Shown in pieces: positions 28,420-38,278 of a DNA stretch of 64,000 nt. The position numbers were made by a program, and so were the translations under genes. Each line of letters begins with the position of its first letter. The stretch's first letter is position 1. The DNA is from Serratia sp. AKBS12 (GTDB lineage Bacteria; Pseudomonadota; Gammaproteobacteria; Enterobacterales; Enterobacteriaceae): assembly GCF_024793895.1 (NCBI RefSeq), contig NZ_JANUSB010000005.1, positions 62,001-126,000 of the forward strand, read 5' to 3'. Below the pieces are notes generated by a model, which was not told where the DNA came from, made no database searches, and saw only the letters and a program-made list of their open reading frames with translations.

Positions 28420-28909
28420 CGCCACCTCCCGCTCGCAGTACCAACTCGGCGATCAGCCCCTCCGCCCGCGCGTCTATCCCCAGGCGTTCAATGCGCAACG
28501 TCGTGGGCAATGCGTTTAATACGCGCAGCAGGCCAGCGTAATCCACCCGCATGTTCAGCGTCTGCCGCAATGACGCTTCCTGCTGCTGCCAACGCAGTAG
28601 CACAACCCCGGCCTGTTGCAGGCTGGAGGACAGATCGGTATCGACTGGTTGCGCCGCCCGTACTGCTAGCCGCCGTTGCAGTTCATACAGCGCAGGCTGC
28701 TGCGATAACTGCTGTTGCAGTTGGCCGATGCGTACCGCCTGCTGCCGCATCTCGGCCTGCAGCCGTACGTGCTGTTGCCATTCGGCGTTCACCCACAGCG
28801 CGCTTGGCAACGCAGTCAACCCCATCAGCAACAGCCACTGTCCGACCAGCAGTTGCCAGGACGGACGACTCAGCCACGGCGTCAGCCAGGTTGGCAGGGA
28901 TTTATTCAT
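28403..28909 (-). CDS. hofO: HofO, PilO-like inner-membrane protein
   Basis: A 168-residue protein with one membrane helix (QLLVGQWLLLMGLTALPSALW, about 19-39), followed by a Gln/Leu-rich coiled-coil-like stretch (EMRQQAVRIGQLQQQLSQQ) and a small ferredoxin-like domain, the PilO layout. It overlaps hofN by eight bases with GGGGAGG before the ATG. The role is inferred from the hof operon context. Confidence 0.8.
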   Translation of the reverse strand: MNKSLPTWLTPWLSRPSWQLLVGQWLLLMGLTALPSALWVNAEWQQHVRLQAEMRQQAVRIGQLQQQLSQQPALYELQRRLAVRAAQPVDTDLSSSLQQAGVVLLRWQQQEASLRQTLNMRVDYAGLLRVLNALPTTLRIERLGIDARAEGLIAELVLRAGGGDEDAN

Positions 28910-29438
28910 CCTCCCCCCACGGTGCCGTCAGGACAAAGGTCAGCAGGCCGTCCTGCCGCTGGTTTACTTCAGCCAGCCGATGACCCGGCAATACCCCCTG
29001 CGCCGTTAAATTGCGCGTCAGTTCGACTATCGCCGGGTAATGTGGGCTAAGGCCGCGCAAGGTCACACGCTGGCGCTGTTCCTCCAACGCCACCAGCCAC
29101 AGCGGTTGCGGCAACGCCTCCGCCAACTGCCGTAACAGCCGGGGATAGCGTTGGTTATGCGTTTGATTGCGCCGACGCAGTGCATCCTGCGTGGTCAACC
29201 GTACCCATTGCGCAAGCGCCGCCTGGGTTTGCCGGTAGCGCTGCGCCAGCTCGTCATGCTGTCGCTCCCGACCTTGCAGCGTGTCGCGCAGTTGCTGCTG
29301 CTGATAACGCAGCCCCCCCAACATCAGCGCCGGGATGATCAATGCCACCATCAGTTGAAGCACCAACAGGCGCAACCAGAACATGCCGCGCCGCCGCAGC
29401 GCTCGCTCACGCCAGGGCAACAGATTCACTTGATACAT
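28902..29438 (-). CDS. hofN: HofN, PilN-like inner-membrane protein
   Basis: A 178-residue protein opening with the PilN signature MYQVNLLPWRERALRRR, then a membrane helix (FWLRLLVLQLMVALIIPALML) and a coiled-coil region rich in Gln, Arg and Leu. Start chosen at 29438, where the hofM stop and this ATG overlap as TGATG; a longer frame to 29546 runs through hofM and was rejected. Confidence 0.85.
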   Translation of the reverse strand: MYQVNLLPWRERALRRRGMFWLRLLVLQLMVALIIPALMLGGLRYQQQQLRDTLQGRERQHDELAQRYRQTQAALAQWVRLTTQDALRRRNQTHNQRYPRLLRQLAEALPQPLWLVALEEQRQRVTLRGLSPHYPAIVELTRNLTAQGVLPGHRLAEVNQRQDGLLTFVLTAPWGEDE

Positions 29439-30280
29439 CAGCCGTCCTCCGCACGTAACGCGAGCCCGCCGGCCAGGACAAAAGCCTGTGGCCAGGCTGG
29501 CAGCGGCGGCTGCAAGTGGCTGAAGGCGCTCAGCGGCGACCACCACAGAGCGCCGTCCGGCAATGGCTCTTCCAACACGCTGCTGTAATAGATTTCCTTG
29601 TCACCGAGCGACGGACAGGCGGTGCGCACTGCTCGCAACGCCTGCGCCACGTCGGTCATGCCCTCCGCCGGCAGCGAACCGCAGGCAAACTCCTCGCTGC
29701 GTGGCGCCGCCCATAGCCATTGATCCTCCAGTCGATGCAGCAACGCGCCTTCCGGTGCCAGCCCGGCGTGTGCCGCCATCGATAACAGGGCGCAGGGAGT
29801 AATGTCCACCACCTGGGGATGCAGATCGGCCTGTTGCAGACAGTGCAACCACTGCTGCAGCTCCTGTTGACGCGCGGCGGTCAACAGCAACGTTGCCGAC
29901 TGTGCCAACGGCGCACGGTAGTCGAGCACCAGCGTCTGGCTGTCGAGCGGGAACTGCTTCAGTCCCTGACTGGTGATATAACCGCTGCGTGCCGGCTCAT
30001 GTAAACGGCGATCGGGGATGGGGATGTGCTGTTGCAAAACACGTTGCACAGGCAAGGCAATGCGTAAGGAAATATGTCTCGGCAAACGCGTTCGCCATTG
30101 CCGCAGCAGCGGAATCAAACTTTCGGATTGATCCAGATAACCGTCGCGCAAGATCGGACATGGCAAGCTTTGTTGCCACCAATGACGCAGTTGCCAACCG
30201 CCCCGACGCCGCTGTGCCGCCAGTGCGCGCACGCTGTTGCTTTGTATATCTAGCCCCACCGTCCATGCTTGTGAGAACAT
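29438..30280 (-). CDS. hofM: HofM, PilM-like ATPase-fold protein
   Basis: A 280-residue PilM-type protein of the actin-like fold that anchors the PilMNOP platform on the cytoplasmic face. The N-terminus MFSQAWTVGLDIQSNSVRAL matches the family start. The reading frame is open 78 codons further upstream past the divergent mrcA leader, but ATG 30280 has GGAGG 11 bases before it and fits homologues. An ATG six codons earlier is possible. First gene of hofMNOPQ. Confidence 0.85.
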   Translation of the reverse strand: MFSQAWTVGLDIQSNSVRALAAQRRRGGWQLRHWWQQSLPCPILRDGYLDQSESLIPLLRQWRTRLPRHISLRIALPVQRVLQQHIPIPDRRLHEPARSGYITSQGLKQFPLDSQTLVLDYRAPLAQSATLLLTAARQQELQQWLHCLQQADLHPQVVDITPCALLSMAAHAGLAPEGALLHRLEDQWLWAAPRSEEFACGSLPAEGMTDVAQALRAVRTACPSLGDKEIYYSSVLEEPLPDGALWWSPLSAFSHLQPPLPAWPQAFVLAGGLALRAEDG

Positions 30281-30402
30281 ATTTTGACCAGCCTCCATAG
30301 AGCAAGATGATAAAAGAACATATCCATGTCGCAGGCTTGCCTTTATACTACCGCGCGGTTGTTTATAAACTGCCCAAATGACATGAAAATGGGAAATCTC
30401 AG

Positions 30403-32961
30403 GTGAAGTTCGTAAAGTATTTTTTAATCCTTGCAGTGTGTTGCATCGTGCTGGGAGCAGCCTCGATTTTTGGCTTGTACAAATATGTCGAGCCACAGCT
30501 GCCCGACGTAGCAACGCTGAAAGATGTTCGGCTGCAAATCCCGATGCAGGTTTACAGTGCCGATGGCGAACTGATCGCCCAATACGGTGAAAAACGCCGT
30601 ATCCCGCTTAAACTGGCGCAAATCCCGCCGGTGATGGTGCATGCGTTTATCGCCACCGAAGACAGCCGCTTCTATGAGCACCATGGCGTCGATCCGGTGG
30701 GCATCTTCCGAGCGGCCTCCATTGCTCTGGTTTCCGGCCATGCTTCACAGGGTGCGAGTACCATCACCCAGCAGTTGGCGAGAAACTTTTTCTTGAGCCC
30801 GGAGCGCACCCTGACGCGCAAAATCAAGGAAGCCTTCCTGGCGGTGCGCATCGAGCAGATGCTGTCGAAAGATGAAATTCTTGAGTTGTATCTGAACAAG
30901 ATTTATCTGGGTTATCGTGCCTATGGCGTGGGCGCCGCCGCACAGGTCTATTTTGGCAAAGACGTCAGCCAGCTCAGCCTAAGTGAAATGGCCACCATTG
31001 CCGGCCTGCCCAAGGCGCCGTCTACCTTTAATCCACTGTATTCGCACGATCGCGCCGTCGCGCGCCGTAATGTCGTGCTGTCACGCATGCTGGACGAGCA
31101 TTACATCACCCAGGCGCAATACGATCAGGCGCGCAGCGAAACGCTGGTTGCCAATTACCATGCGCCGCAGATCAGCTTCTCCGCGCCGTATCTGGCCGAA
31201 ATGGTACGTCAGGAGATGATCAAGCGTTACGGTGAAAACGCCTATACCGACGGCTATAAGGTTTACACCACCATTACCAAAAAATTGCAGTTGGCCGCGC
31301 AGAAATCGGTACGCGACAACGTGCTGGCTTACGATATGCGCCACGGTTATCGCGGCCCGTCCAACGTGCTGTGGAAAGTGGGCGAAGCCGCCTGGGAGCA
31401 AAAGCAGATCGTTGATTCGCTGAAGAACCTGCCGAACTATGGCCCGCTGGCACCGGCGGTGATCACCCAGGCCGATGCCGAGCAGGCGACCGCCATGCTG
31501 GCCGACGGCAGCAGTATCGCCTTGCCGATGGCCGGTATGCGCTGGGCACGCCCGTACAAGTCCGACACGCAGCAGGGACCGACGCCGAAACGCGTTACCG
31601 ATGTGGTTCAGGCCGGCCAGCAAGTGTGGGTGCGTAAAGTGGACGATGCCTGGTGGCTGTCGCAGGTACCAGACGTCAACTCGTCACTGGTTTCGCTCAA
31701 TCCGCATGACGGCGCAGTGAAAGCACTGGTAGGCGGTTTTGACTTCAATCAGAGCAAGTTCAACCGAGCCACCCAGGCGCTGCGTCAGGTAGGCTCCAAT
31801 ATCAAGCCGTTCCTGTATACCGCGGCGATGGACAAAGGCCTGACGCTGGCCACCATTCTTAACGATCTGCCGGTCACCCGTTGGGACGCCGGTTCCGGTA
31901 CCGAATGGCGTCCGAAGAACTCACCGCCGACCTACGCCGGGCCAATCCGCCTGCGCCAAGGCCTGGGGCAATCGAAGAACGTGGTCATGGTACGCGCCAT
32001 GCGTGCCATGGGCGTCGATTACGCCGCGGAATATCTGCAACGCTTCGGCTTCCCGGCGCAGAATATCGTGCATTCGGAATCGCTGGCGCTCGGTTCGGCG
32101 TCGTTCACCCCAATGCAGCTGGTTCGCGGCTATGCGGTACTGGCCAACGGCGGTTATCTGGTGGACCCGTATTTTATCACGCGCATTGACGACGAAACCG
32201 GCAATACCATCTTCGAAACCAAACCGAAGGTGGTGTGCAACAGTTGCAATCTACCGGTAATTTATGGCGATACCCATCGTTCGGCGGTATTGTCAGACGA
32301 TAACGTCGAGAACGTGGCGGTATCGCAGGAAGGCAACAATGCCGGCGTACCAATGCCGAAACTGGAGCAGGTGACCCCGGCGCAGGTATTGCAGGACGGC
32401 GACCAGCAGTATGCGCCACACGTCATCAGCACCCCGCTGGCGTTCCTGATCCACGATGCGCTGAACAGCAACATCTATGGCGAACCGGGCTGGATGGGCA
32501 CCGGCTGGCGTGCCGGCCGCGATCTGAAACGCCATGATATCGGCGGCAAAACAGGTACTACCAACAGCTCGAAAGACGCCTGGTTCTCCGGCTACGGCCC
32601 GGACACCGTGACCACCGTATGGATTGGCTTTGACGATCATCGCCGCGATCTTGGCCGTTCCACGGCGTCTGGCGCGATTGAGGATCAGGTCTCCGGCGGC
32701 GAAGGCGGCGCGAAAAGCGCACAGCCGGCCTGGGACGAGTTTATGAAAGTGGCGCTGGACGGCATCCCGGAGCAGAAAGTTACTCCGCCGCCGGGCATTA
32801 TCAGCGTCACCATCGACAAGGCCACCGGCAAATTGTCGAAAGGCGGTGGCGGCAGCCGGTCCGAGTACTTCATTGAAGGTACCCAGCCGACCGAGTATCC
32901 AACATACGACGCAGGCACCACGCTAATGGATGCCGGCGGCGAGAGCCACGAACTGTTCTAA
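30403..32961 (+). CDS. mrcA: Penicillin-binding protein 1A (bifunctional)
   Basis: A 852-residue class A PBP that polymerises and crosslinks peptidoglycan. It has an N-terminal membrane anchor (FLILAVCCIVLGAASIFGLY), a GT51 transglycosylase with catalytic Glu86 in FIATEDSRFYEHHG and SQGASTITQQLARNFFL, an OB-like insert, and a transpeptidase with serine in QVGSNIKPFLY, a KTGTTNSSKDAW box and a C-terminal tail. The start codon is GTG at 30403, matching the E. coli N-terminus MKFVKYFLILAVCC. Divergent from hofM. Confidence 0.97.
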   Translation: MKFVKYFLILAVCCIVLGAASIFGLYKYVEPQLPDVATLKDVRLQIPMQVYSADGELIAQYGEKRRIPLKLAQIPPVMVHAFIATEDSRFYEHHGVDPVGIFRAASIALVSGHASQGASTITQQLARNFFLSPERTLTRKIKEAFLAVRIEQMLSKDEILELYLNKIYLGYRAYGVGAAAQVYFGKDVSQLSLSEMATIAGLPKAPSTFNPLYSHDRAVARRNVVLSRMLDEHYITQAQYDQARSETLVANYHAPQISFSAPYLAEMVRQEMIKRYGENAYTDGYKVYTTITKKLQLAAQKSVRDNVLAYDMRHGYRGPSNVLWKVGEAAWEQKQIVDSLKNLPNYGPLAPAVITQADAEQATAMLADGSSIALPMAGMRWARPYKSDTQQGPTPKRVTDVVQAGQQVWVRKVDDAWWLSQVPDVNSSLVSLNPHDGAVKALVGGFDFNQSKFNRATQALRQVGSNIKPFLYTAAMDKGLTLATILNDLPVTRWDAGSGTEWRPKNSPPTYAGPIRLRQGLGQSKNVVMVRAMRAMGVDYAAEYLQRFGFPAQNIVHSESLALGSASFTPMQLVRGYAVLANGGYLVDPYFITRIDDETGNTIFETKPKVVCNSCNLPVIYGDTHRSAVLSDDNVENVAVSQEGNNAGVPMPKLEQVTPAQVLQDGDQQYAPHVISTPLAFLIHDALNSNIYGEPGWMGTGWRAGRDLKRHDIGGKTGTTNSSKDAWFSGYGPDTVTTVWIGFDDHRRDLGRSTASGAIEDQVSGGEGGAKSAQPAWDEFMKVALDGIPEQKVTPPPGIISVTIDKATGKLSKGGGGSRSEYFIEGTQPTEYPTYDAGTTLMDAGGESHELF

Positions 32962-32966
32962 ATCAA

Positions 32967-32996
32967 AAGGGCCAGAATCATCTGGCCCTTTTTCTT
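32967..32996 (+). terminator. Intrinsic terminator of mrcA
   Basis: Stem AAGGGCCAGA (32967-32976) and TCTGGCCCTT (32981-32990) with a 4-nt loop, followed by a T-rich run. It begins 5 bp after the mrcA stop. Confidence 0.92.
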
Positions 32997-33036
32997 TGCC
33001 TCGGCGGACGTGGTGCCCGCGCGCTGAATACCCGCC

Positions 33037-33591
33037 TCAGCGTGAGCTGCGCAAAAACGCCTCTGTCAGGAACAGCGCACTGACATTACGCGCCTCGCGG
33101 AAATCAGGCTCCGCCAGCAGCGCCATCATATTGGCAATCGGCCAGCGCACCTGCGGCAATGGCTCCGGCTCGTCGCCTTCCAGACTTTGCGGGTAAAGAT
33201 CGTGCGCCAGCACGATGTTCATTTTGCTGGAAAAGTACGACGGCGCCATCGTCAGTTTGCTGAGAAAATCAAAGCGTTCGGCGCCATAGCCCACCTCTTC
33301 CATCAGTTCTCGGTTGGCTGCTGCCAACACGCCCTCACCCGGGTCGATAAGCCCCTTCGGAAATCCCAGTTCGTAAGATTCGGTGCCCACGGCGTATTCA
33401 CGGATCAGCAACAGATCGTCGCCAATGACCGGTACAATCATCACCGCTTCGCGATCGGAGGGCCGCATGCGCTCATACACCCGCCGCACACCGTTACTGA
33501 ACTCCAGATCGACCGACTCTACGTGAAATAAACGCGAACGCGCGACCGTTTCTACTTTCAGGATGTTGGGTTTTTGCAGGTGTTTATCCAT
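33037..33591 (-). CDS. nudE: ADP compounds hydrolase NudE
   Basis: A 184-residue Nudix hydrolase acting on ADP-ribose, Ap3A and NADH-type substrates. The Nudix box is GLIDPGEGVLAAANRELMEEVG. The start at 33591 (MDKHLQKPNILKVETVARSR) fits E. coli NudE and has GAGG five bases before it; the frame stays open 53 codons further but without support. It lies divergent to igaA, as in E. coli. Confidence 0.95.
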   Translation of the reverse strand: MDKHLQKPNILKVETVARSRLFHVESVDLEFSNGVRRVYERMRPSDREAVMIVPVIGDDLLLIREYAVGTESYELGFPKGLIDPGEGVLAAANRELMEEVGYGAERFDFLSKLTMAPSYFSSKMNIVLAHDLYPQSLEGDEPEPLPQVRWPIANMMALLAEPDFREARNVSALFLTEAFLRSSR

Positions 33592-34018
33592 GATGGCCTC
33601 AAATTGGTTAACACGGCTAGCCCAATTACCTTGGCACAACCCGTAGTCAACCAGGATAATGATGGGCGCCGCGGGCCGCTTCGGCCGGTTTAAACGCTCA
33701 CCCGATTCGCTCTTGATCGCATTGTGCGTTAATGAGAACCTTGGCCGCAACGCGCACCGTCTGTAATTTACTTTTTTTTAACAAGCGCCGCCAGCGCCAG
33801 CCGTTTTTTTGGGCTAATTCAGTAAACAAAGCATGATAAAATAGGATAATCCCGATATTAGCCCTGCATGCCGATTGCTAGCATTATGGGAGGCTGGTAT
33901 TTTTTTCATCGCGATTTCAACGCCTGCCGATGTATTGGCTGCTTCGCGGATAATTATTGCCTATAATATGCAACTTTTAGTCTGGTTGGTGAGGTTCACG
34001 GCGTAAAATGGGGATAGC
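33592..34018. other. Divergent nudE-igaA intergenic region
   Basis: 427 bp. A consensus -10 TATAAT lies at 33962-33967 about 50 bp before igaA, with no good -35 at the proper distance. A perfect 8-bp inverted repeat GGGCTAAT (33811-33818) / ATTAGCCC (33857-33864) encloses 38 bp of AT-rich sequence. A run of T follows GC-rich sequence at about 33772-33779 and again at 33804-33810. No ORF is supported. Confidence 0.5.
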
Positions 34019-36151
34019 ATGAGCACAATAGTGTTGATATTGGCCTTAGTGCTTGCCTGCCTGATTGCCGCCGGCCTGTATTTTTGGTTCAGAGCACGCA
34101 ACCGTCCGGTATTGGCGCGTTCACTGCCATTTATCAAGCCCACGCACCGTAAACTGACGGCGGAAGAGCGCGCGGCAGTCGAACACTATCTCAGCCAGCA
34201 AAATCGCCTGGGCAATAAATTATTGCCCAGCAGTCCGGCGTTGTCCTCCGCCAAGCTGGCGCTGACGCCGCAAAGCGATAACGTTTACCCGATCACCCAT
34301 GCCATTACCCGCTATGGTCTCGCCAGCGATGAACCGAACAAGTGGCGTTATTACCTGGATTCCGAAGAGGTGCATTTGCCGCCGTTCTGGGAACAGTACA
34401 TCAGCGCCGACAACCATGTTGAAATCATCAAGACGCAAACCCTGCCGCTGATAATCTCACTCAACGGCCATTCGCTGCTTGACCATATCCACGATCGGCC
34501 ACAGCCGCCGACGGTGGGCGCGGCGCCGGCACGTAACGCTTCGATCCGCAAGGAAGAAAGCGAACACGTCGAACTGCTCAACATCCGCAAGGAAACGCCC
34601 GAAGAGCACATGCTGCACCGACCGAACGGCATCAAGGAAGCCGGTATCATTTCTGCCGCCCTGCTGCTGCTGTTCTTTAGCCTGATAAGCCCGGTACTGG
34701 TGATCCCGTGGATGGTTTTTGTCGCGGCGCTGATGATTGCCTGGGGATGCTGGAACCTGTTACGACGCCCCGCCGATCACGAGCTGAACGAAGTGCACAG
34801 CCTGCGCGGCACGCCAAAGCGTTGGGGGTTGTTTGGTGAATCCAATCAGGGCCAGATCAGCAATATTTCTCTCGGCATCATTGACCTGATTTATCCGCCG
34901 CACTGGCAGCCGTTCATTAGTGCCGATCTGGGCAAGACCACTGACGTCGACATTTATTTGAACCGTCAGGTGGTACGCCAGGGACGTTACCTGTCGCTGC
35001 ACGATGAAGTAAAACACTTCCCGCTGCAACAATGGGGCAAGAACGCCATGCTGATGGCCAGTTCGCTGCTGGTATTGCTGCTGCTGATCACTTATGTTCC
35101 GCTCAGCCTGCCGCTGAAACTGAGCGTGGCGTGGCTGCAAGGCGCGCAGAAAACCGATGTCAGCACCGTCCAGGCCTTGGAGGCCATACCGTTGCACATC
35201 GGCGATACCCTGCGTATTCAGGGCAACGGCATGTGCTATGTCCCCCCCACGCCGATCAACACACCGTCCACCGGCTTTATGCCGTTCGACTGCTCGGGCA
35301 TTTACTGGAACACCGCGGCCCCCCTGCCTCAGCCGGAATCTGACATTATCGATAAAGCCTCGGCGCTGCTGGCAACGGTCAATAGCCAGCTACACCCGAG
35401 CGGTACCGACCAGAAAATCAACCCGCAACTGGCCAGCGCCATCGAAAAGTCCGGCATGATTCTATTGGATGATTTTTCTGATATTGTTTTGAAAACTCAG
35501 GACTTATGCTCAGGAAGCAACGAATGTGGCCGCTTGAAGAACGCGCTGGTAAACCTGGGCAACGCCAAGAACTGGAACAGTCTGGTGAAACGCGCACGCT
35601 CCGGCACGCTGAACGGCGTTAACGTCCTGCTGCGGCCGGTCAGCGCCGAATCGCTGGAAAACCTGACCAAATCGGCAACCTCGTCATTCGTCTATCAGGA
35701 AACACGCCAGGCCGCTGCGGCACTCAACAGCCCGCCGCCGGGCGGTTTCCTGATTACCAGCGACGAAGGCAAACAGCTGGTCAACCACCCGCTGCCGACC
35801 ACGCCGCTGAATGACTTTAACGCCCTGGAGCAGTGGAACGAACTGCAGCGCCTGGCCAGCATCCTGCTGCATACGCCTTTTCAGGCCCATGGCGTAATCA
35901 CCAATATCAGCGTGGACGCCAACGGTACCCGGCATATTGCGCTGCACAGCGAACCCGACATGATAACCCTATGGCGCTACCTGGGCACTAGCCTGCTGTT
36001 GATTGGCGTGGTGGTCAGCCTTGGGTATAACGCCTGGCGGGCCGTGCAACGCCAGCGCATGAACCGGCGCCGCCTGGTCGATATCCAGCGTTATTACGAA
36101 AGCTGCTTCAACCCGCAATTGACGCCAATGTCATTGCATCCGATAGCGTAA
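34019..36151 (+). CDS. igaA: IgaA family membrane protein, Rcs system inhibitor
   Basis: A 710-residue inner-membrane protein (YrfF/IgaA/UmoB). It has an N-terminal membrane helix (IVLILALVLACLIAAGLYFWF), a cytoplasmic region, two closely spaced helices near residue 220, another near 345, a large periplasmic domain with four cysteines in C-containing segments such as QGNGMCYVPPTP and FDCSGIYW, and a final helix near residue 655. In Salmonella and E. coli it restrains the RcsCDB envelope-stress phosphorelay and is essential while Rcs is intact. Start ATG 34019. Confidence 0.93.
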   Translation: MSTIVLILALVLACLIAAGLYFWFRARNRPVLARSLPFIKPTHRKLTAEERAAVEHYLSQQNRLGNKLLPSSPALSSAKLALTPQSDNVYPITHAITRYGLASDEPNKWRYYLDSEEVHLPPFWEQYISADNHVEIIKTQTLPLIISLNGHSLLDHIHDRPQPPTVGAAPARNASIRKEESEHVELLNIRKETPEEHMLHRPNGIKEAGIISAALLLLFFSLISPVLVIPWMVFVAALMIAWGCWNLLRRPADHELNEVHSLRGTPKRWGLFGESNQGQISNISLGIIDLIYPPHWQPFISADLGKTTDVDIYLNRQVVRQGRYLSLHDEVKHFPLQQWGKNAMLMASSLLVLLLLITYVPLSLPLKLSVAWLQGAQKTDVSTVQALEAIPLHIGDTLRIQGNGMCYVPPTPINTPSTGFMPFDCSGIYWNTAAPLPQPESDIIDKASALLATVNSQLHPSGTDQKINPQLASAIEKSGMILLDDFSDIVLKTQDLCSGSNECGRLKNALVNLGNAKNWNSLVKRARSGTLNGVNVLLRPVSAESLENLTKSATSSFVYQETRQAAAALNSPPPGGFLITSDEGKQLVNHPLPTTPLNDFNALEQWNELQRLASILLHTPFQAHGVITNISVDANGTRHIALHSEPDMITLWRYLGTSLLLIGVVVSLGYNAWRAVQRQRMNRRRLVDIQRYYESCFNPQLTPMSLHPIA

Positions 36152-36159
36152 CGCACAGC

Positions 36160-36185
36160 AACGGGCCGGCAGAGCACGGCCCGTT
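36160..36185 (+). terminator. Hairpin downstream of igaA
   Basis: AACGGGCC (36160-36167) pairs with GGCCCGTT (36178-36185) across a 10-nt loop, nine bases after the igaA stop. No T-run follows, so it may only attenuate or protect the message before yrfG. Confidence 0.45.
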
Positions 36186-36272
36186 ATCACCTCCTGCCAT
36201 CCGGTTATGCTACCCTAAGCCTATACCCTGTTTACCCTCAGCGAGCCGTGACGGCTTGCCCCTGGAGAACCG

Positions 36273-36953
36273 ATGAGCCCGGACATTGACTGGCGCAATA
36301 TTGATACCGTTCTGCTGGATATGGACGGCACCCTGCTCGATCTGGAGTTCGACAGCCATTTCTGGCTAACGCTGGTGCCGCAGGCGTTAAGCGCACAACG
36401 CGCAATCCCCCTTGAACGGGCGCGCCAGCTGATTGAAGCGGAGTATCTCGCGGTGCAGCACACCATGAACTGGTACTGCTTTGATTACTGGAGCGAACGA
36501 CTGGATCTGGATATTTATGCCATGACCAGCGAGGTAGGCTATCGTGCCCGCCTGCGCGACGATACCGAGCCGTTTTTGCAGGCGCTGCGCAGCAGCGGCC
36601 GCCAAACCATTCTGTTGACCAATGCGCACCCTCACAGTCTGGCGGTAAAAATAGCTCACACCGGGTTGGATCGGCACCTTGATTTATTACTTTCCACCCA
36701 CACATTTGGTTATCCGAAGGAAGATCAGCGTCTGTGGCAGGCGGTTCAACAACAGACCGGCTTCGACGCGCAGCGTACGCTGTTCGTTGATGACGGCGAG
36801 CCGATCCTTGATGCCGCCAGCCGCTTTGGCATCCGCTATTGCCTGGGCGTGCAGAATCCGGATTCCAGCACGGCGGAGAAAACCTTCCAGCGCCATCCGT
36901 CGATGCGCGATTACCGTCATTTGCTACCGGCGCTGGAACGGGAGCTTTCATGA
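36273..36953 (+). CDS. yrfG: GMP/IMP nucleotidase YrfG
   Basis: HAD-superfamily 5'-nucleotidase of 226 residues. Motif I is LLDMDGTLLDLEF, motif II ILLTNAHPHSL, motif III FGYPKEDQRLW and motif IV FVDDGEPILDAA. E. coli YrfG acts on GMP and IMP. GGAG lies five bases before the ATG. Its stop overlaps the hslR start as ATGA. Confidence 0.92.
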   Translation: MSPDIDWRNIDTVLLDMDGTLLDLEFDSHFWLTLVPQALSAQRAIPLERARQLIEAEYLAVQHTMNWYCFDYWSERLDLDIYAMTSEVGYRARLRDDTEPFLQALRSSGRQTILLTNAHPHSLAVKIAHTGLDRHLDLLLSTHTFGYPKEDQRLWQAVQQQTGFDAQRTLFVDDGEPILDAASRFGIRYCLGVQNPDSSTAEKTFQRHPSMRDYRHLLPALERELS

Positions 36954-37357
36954 AGGCAAAAGACACCGCAGACGACGCGGTCCGGCTAGACAAATGGCTG
37001 TGGGCCGCACGCTTTTACAAAACCCGCGCACTGGCACGCGAAATGATCGACGGCGGCAAGGTGCACTATAACGGTCAGCGCAGCAAGCCCAGCAAAATCG
37101 TCGAGGTCAATGCGGAGATTAAACTGCGACAGGGCAATGAAGAGCGCACGGTGACGGTACTGGCGGTAACCAGCCAACGCCGCGGCGCCAGCGAAGCGCA
37201 GCAGCTGTATCAGGAAACCGAAGCCAGCATCGCCAACCGTGAAAAAATGGCGCAGGCGCGCAAAATGAATGCCCTGACCATGCCGCATCCGGATCGCCGC
37301 CCGGACAAAAAAGAGCGGCGCGATCTGATTAAATTTAAATTTGGCGAGCCGGAATAA
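36950..37357 (+). CDS. hslR: Heat shock protein HslR (Hsp15), ribosome-associated
   Basis: A 135-residue RNA-binding protein with an S4 domain (VRLDKWLWAARFYKTRALAREMIDGG...VHYNGQR) and a long basic C-terminal helix. Hsp15 binds 50S subunits that carry a stalled peptidyl-tRNA and helps recycle them. Start at 36950, overlapping yrfG by four bases; the open frame reaching 36839 overlaps yrfG and was not used. Followed by hslO. Confidence 0.94.
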   Translation: MKAKDTADDAVRLDKWLWAARFYKTRALAREMIDGGKVHYNGQRSKPSKIVEVNAEIKLRQGNEERTVTVLAVTSQRRGASEAQQLYQETEASIANREKMAQARKMNALTMPHPDRRPDKKERRDLIKFKFGEPE

Positions 37358-37382
37358 TCCCTCGCCTCGATGAGAGAAAATT

Positions 37383-38264
37383 ATGTCCAACCATGACCAA
37401 TTACACCGTTACCTGTTCGAAAACTACGCGGTGCGCGGTGAGCTGGTTACGATCAGCGAAACCTATCGGCAAATCCTGGCCAATCATGACTACCCGGTAC
37501 CGGTGCAAACCCTGCTGGGCGAAATGCTGGTGGCCACCAGTCTGCTGACCGCCACGCTGAAGTTCGATGGCGACATCACCGTGCAACTGCAGGGTGACGG
37601 TCCGCTGAAGCTGGCAGTGATCAACGGTAACAACCAGCAGGAAATGCGCGGCGTTGCGCGCCTGCAGGGCGAAATAGCCGACGACAGCACGCTGCATCAG
37701 ATGATCGGCAACGGGGTGATGGTGATTACCATTACGCCGGCCGAAGGCGAACGCTATCAGGGCATTGTAGCGCTGGAAGGCGCAACGCTGGCCGCCTGCC
37801 TGGAAAACTATTTCCAGCAGTCCGAACAGCTGCCAACCCGCCTGTTCATCCGCACCGGCGAAGCCGCGGGCCAACCGGCAGCGGGCGGTATGTTACTGCA
37901 GGTTCTGCCGGCGCAGGACGATAAAAATGCGGACGACTTCGACCATCTGGTGCAATTGACTCACACCATCAAGAGCGAAGAGTTGTTCACCCTGCCGGCC
38001 AACGAGGTGCTGTATCGCCTGTACCATCAGGAAGAGGTGACGCTGTATGAGCCACAGCCGGTGATGTTCCGCTGCACCTGCTCGCGCCAACGCTGCGCCG
38101 ACGCGCTGCTGACCCTGCCGGCAGAGGAAGTGGCCGAGATGCTGGAACAGGATGGCAACATCGACATGCACTGCGATTACTGCGGTAGCCACTACCTGTT
38201 CACGCCTACGGACGTTGCCGCGCTCTATACAGGCAATACCGATGAAGGCGATCGGTTGCACTAA
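37383..38264 (+). CDS. hslO: Redox-regulated chaperone Hsp33
   Basis: A 293-residue holdase that is activated when its C-terminal zinc centre is oxidised. The four ligands are in [10 protein letters not shown] and [11 protein letters not shown]. The N-terminal chaperone domain ([21 protein letters not shown]) is intact. It lies 25 bp after hslR in the yrfG-hslR-hslO unit. Confidence 0.96.
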   Translation: MSNHDQLHRYLFENYAVRGELVTISETYRQILANHDYPVPVQTLLGEMLVATSLLTATLKFDGDITVQLQGDGPLKLAVINGNNQQEMRGVARLQGEIADDSTLHQMIGNGVMVITITPAEGERYQGIVALEGATLAACLENYFQQSEQLPTRLFIRTGEAAGQPAAGGMLLQVLPAQDDKNADDFDHLVQLTHTIKSEELFTLPANEVLYRLYHQEEVTLYEPQPVMFRCTCSRQRCADALLTLPAEEVAEMLEQDGNIDMHCDYCGSHYLFTPTDVAALYTGNTDEGDRLH

Positions 38265-38278
38265 GTTGCACCCCTGAC

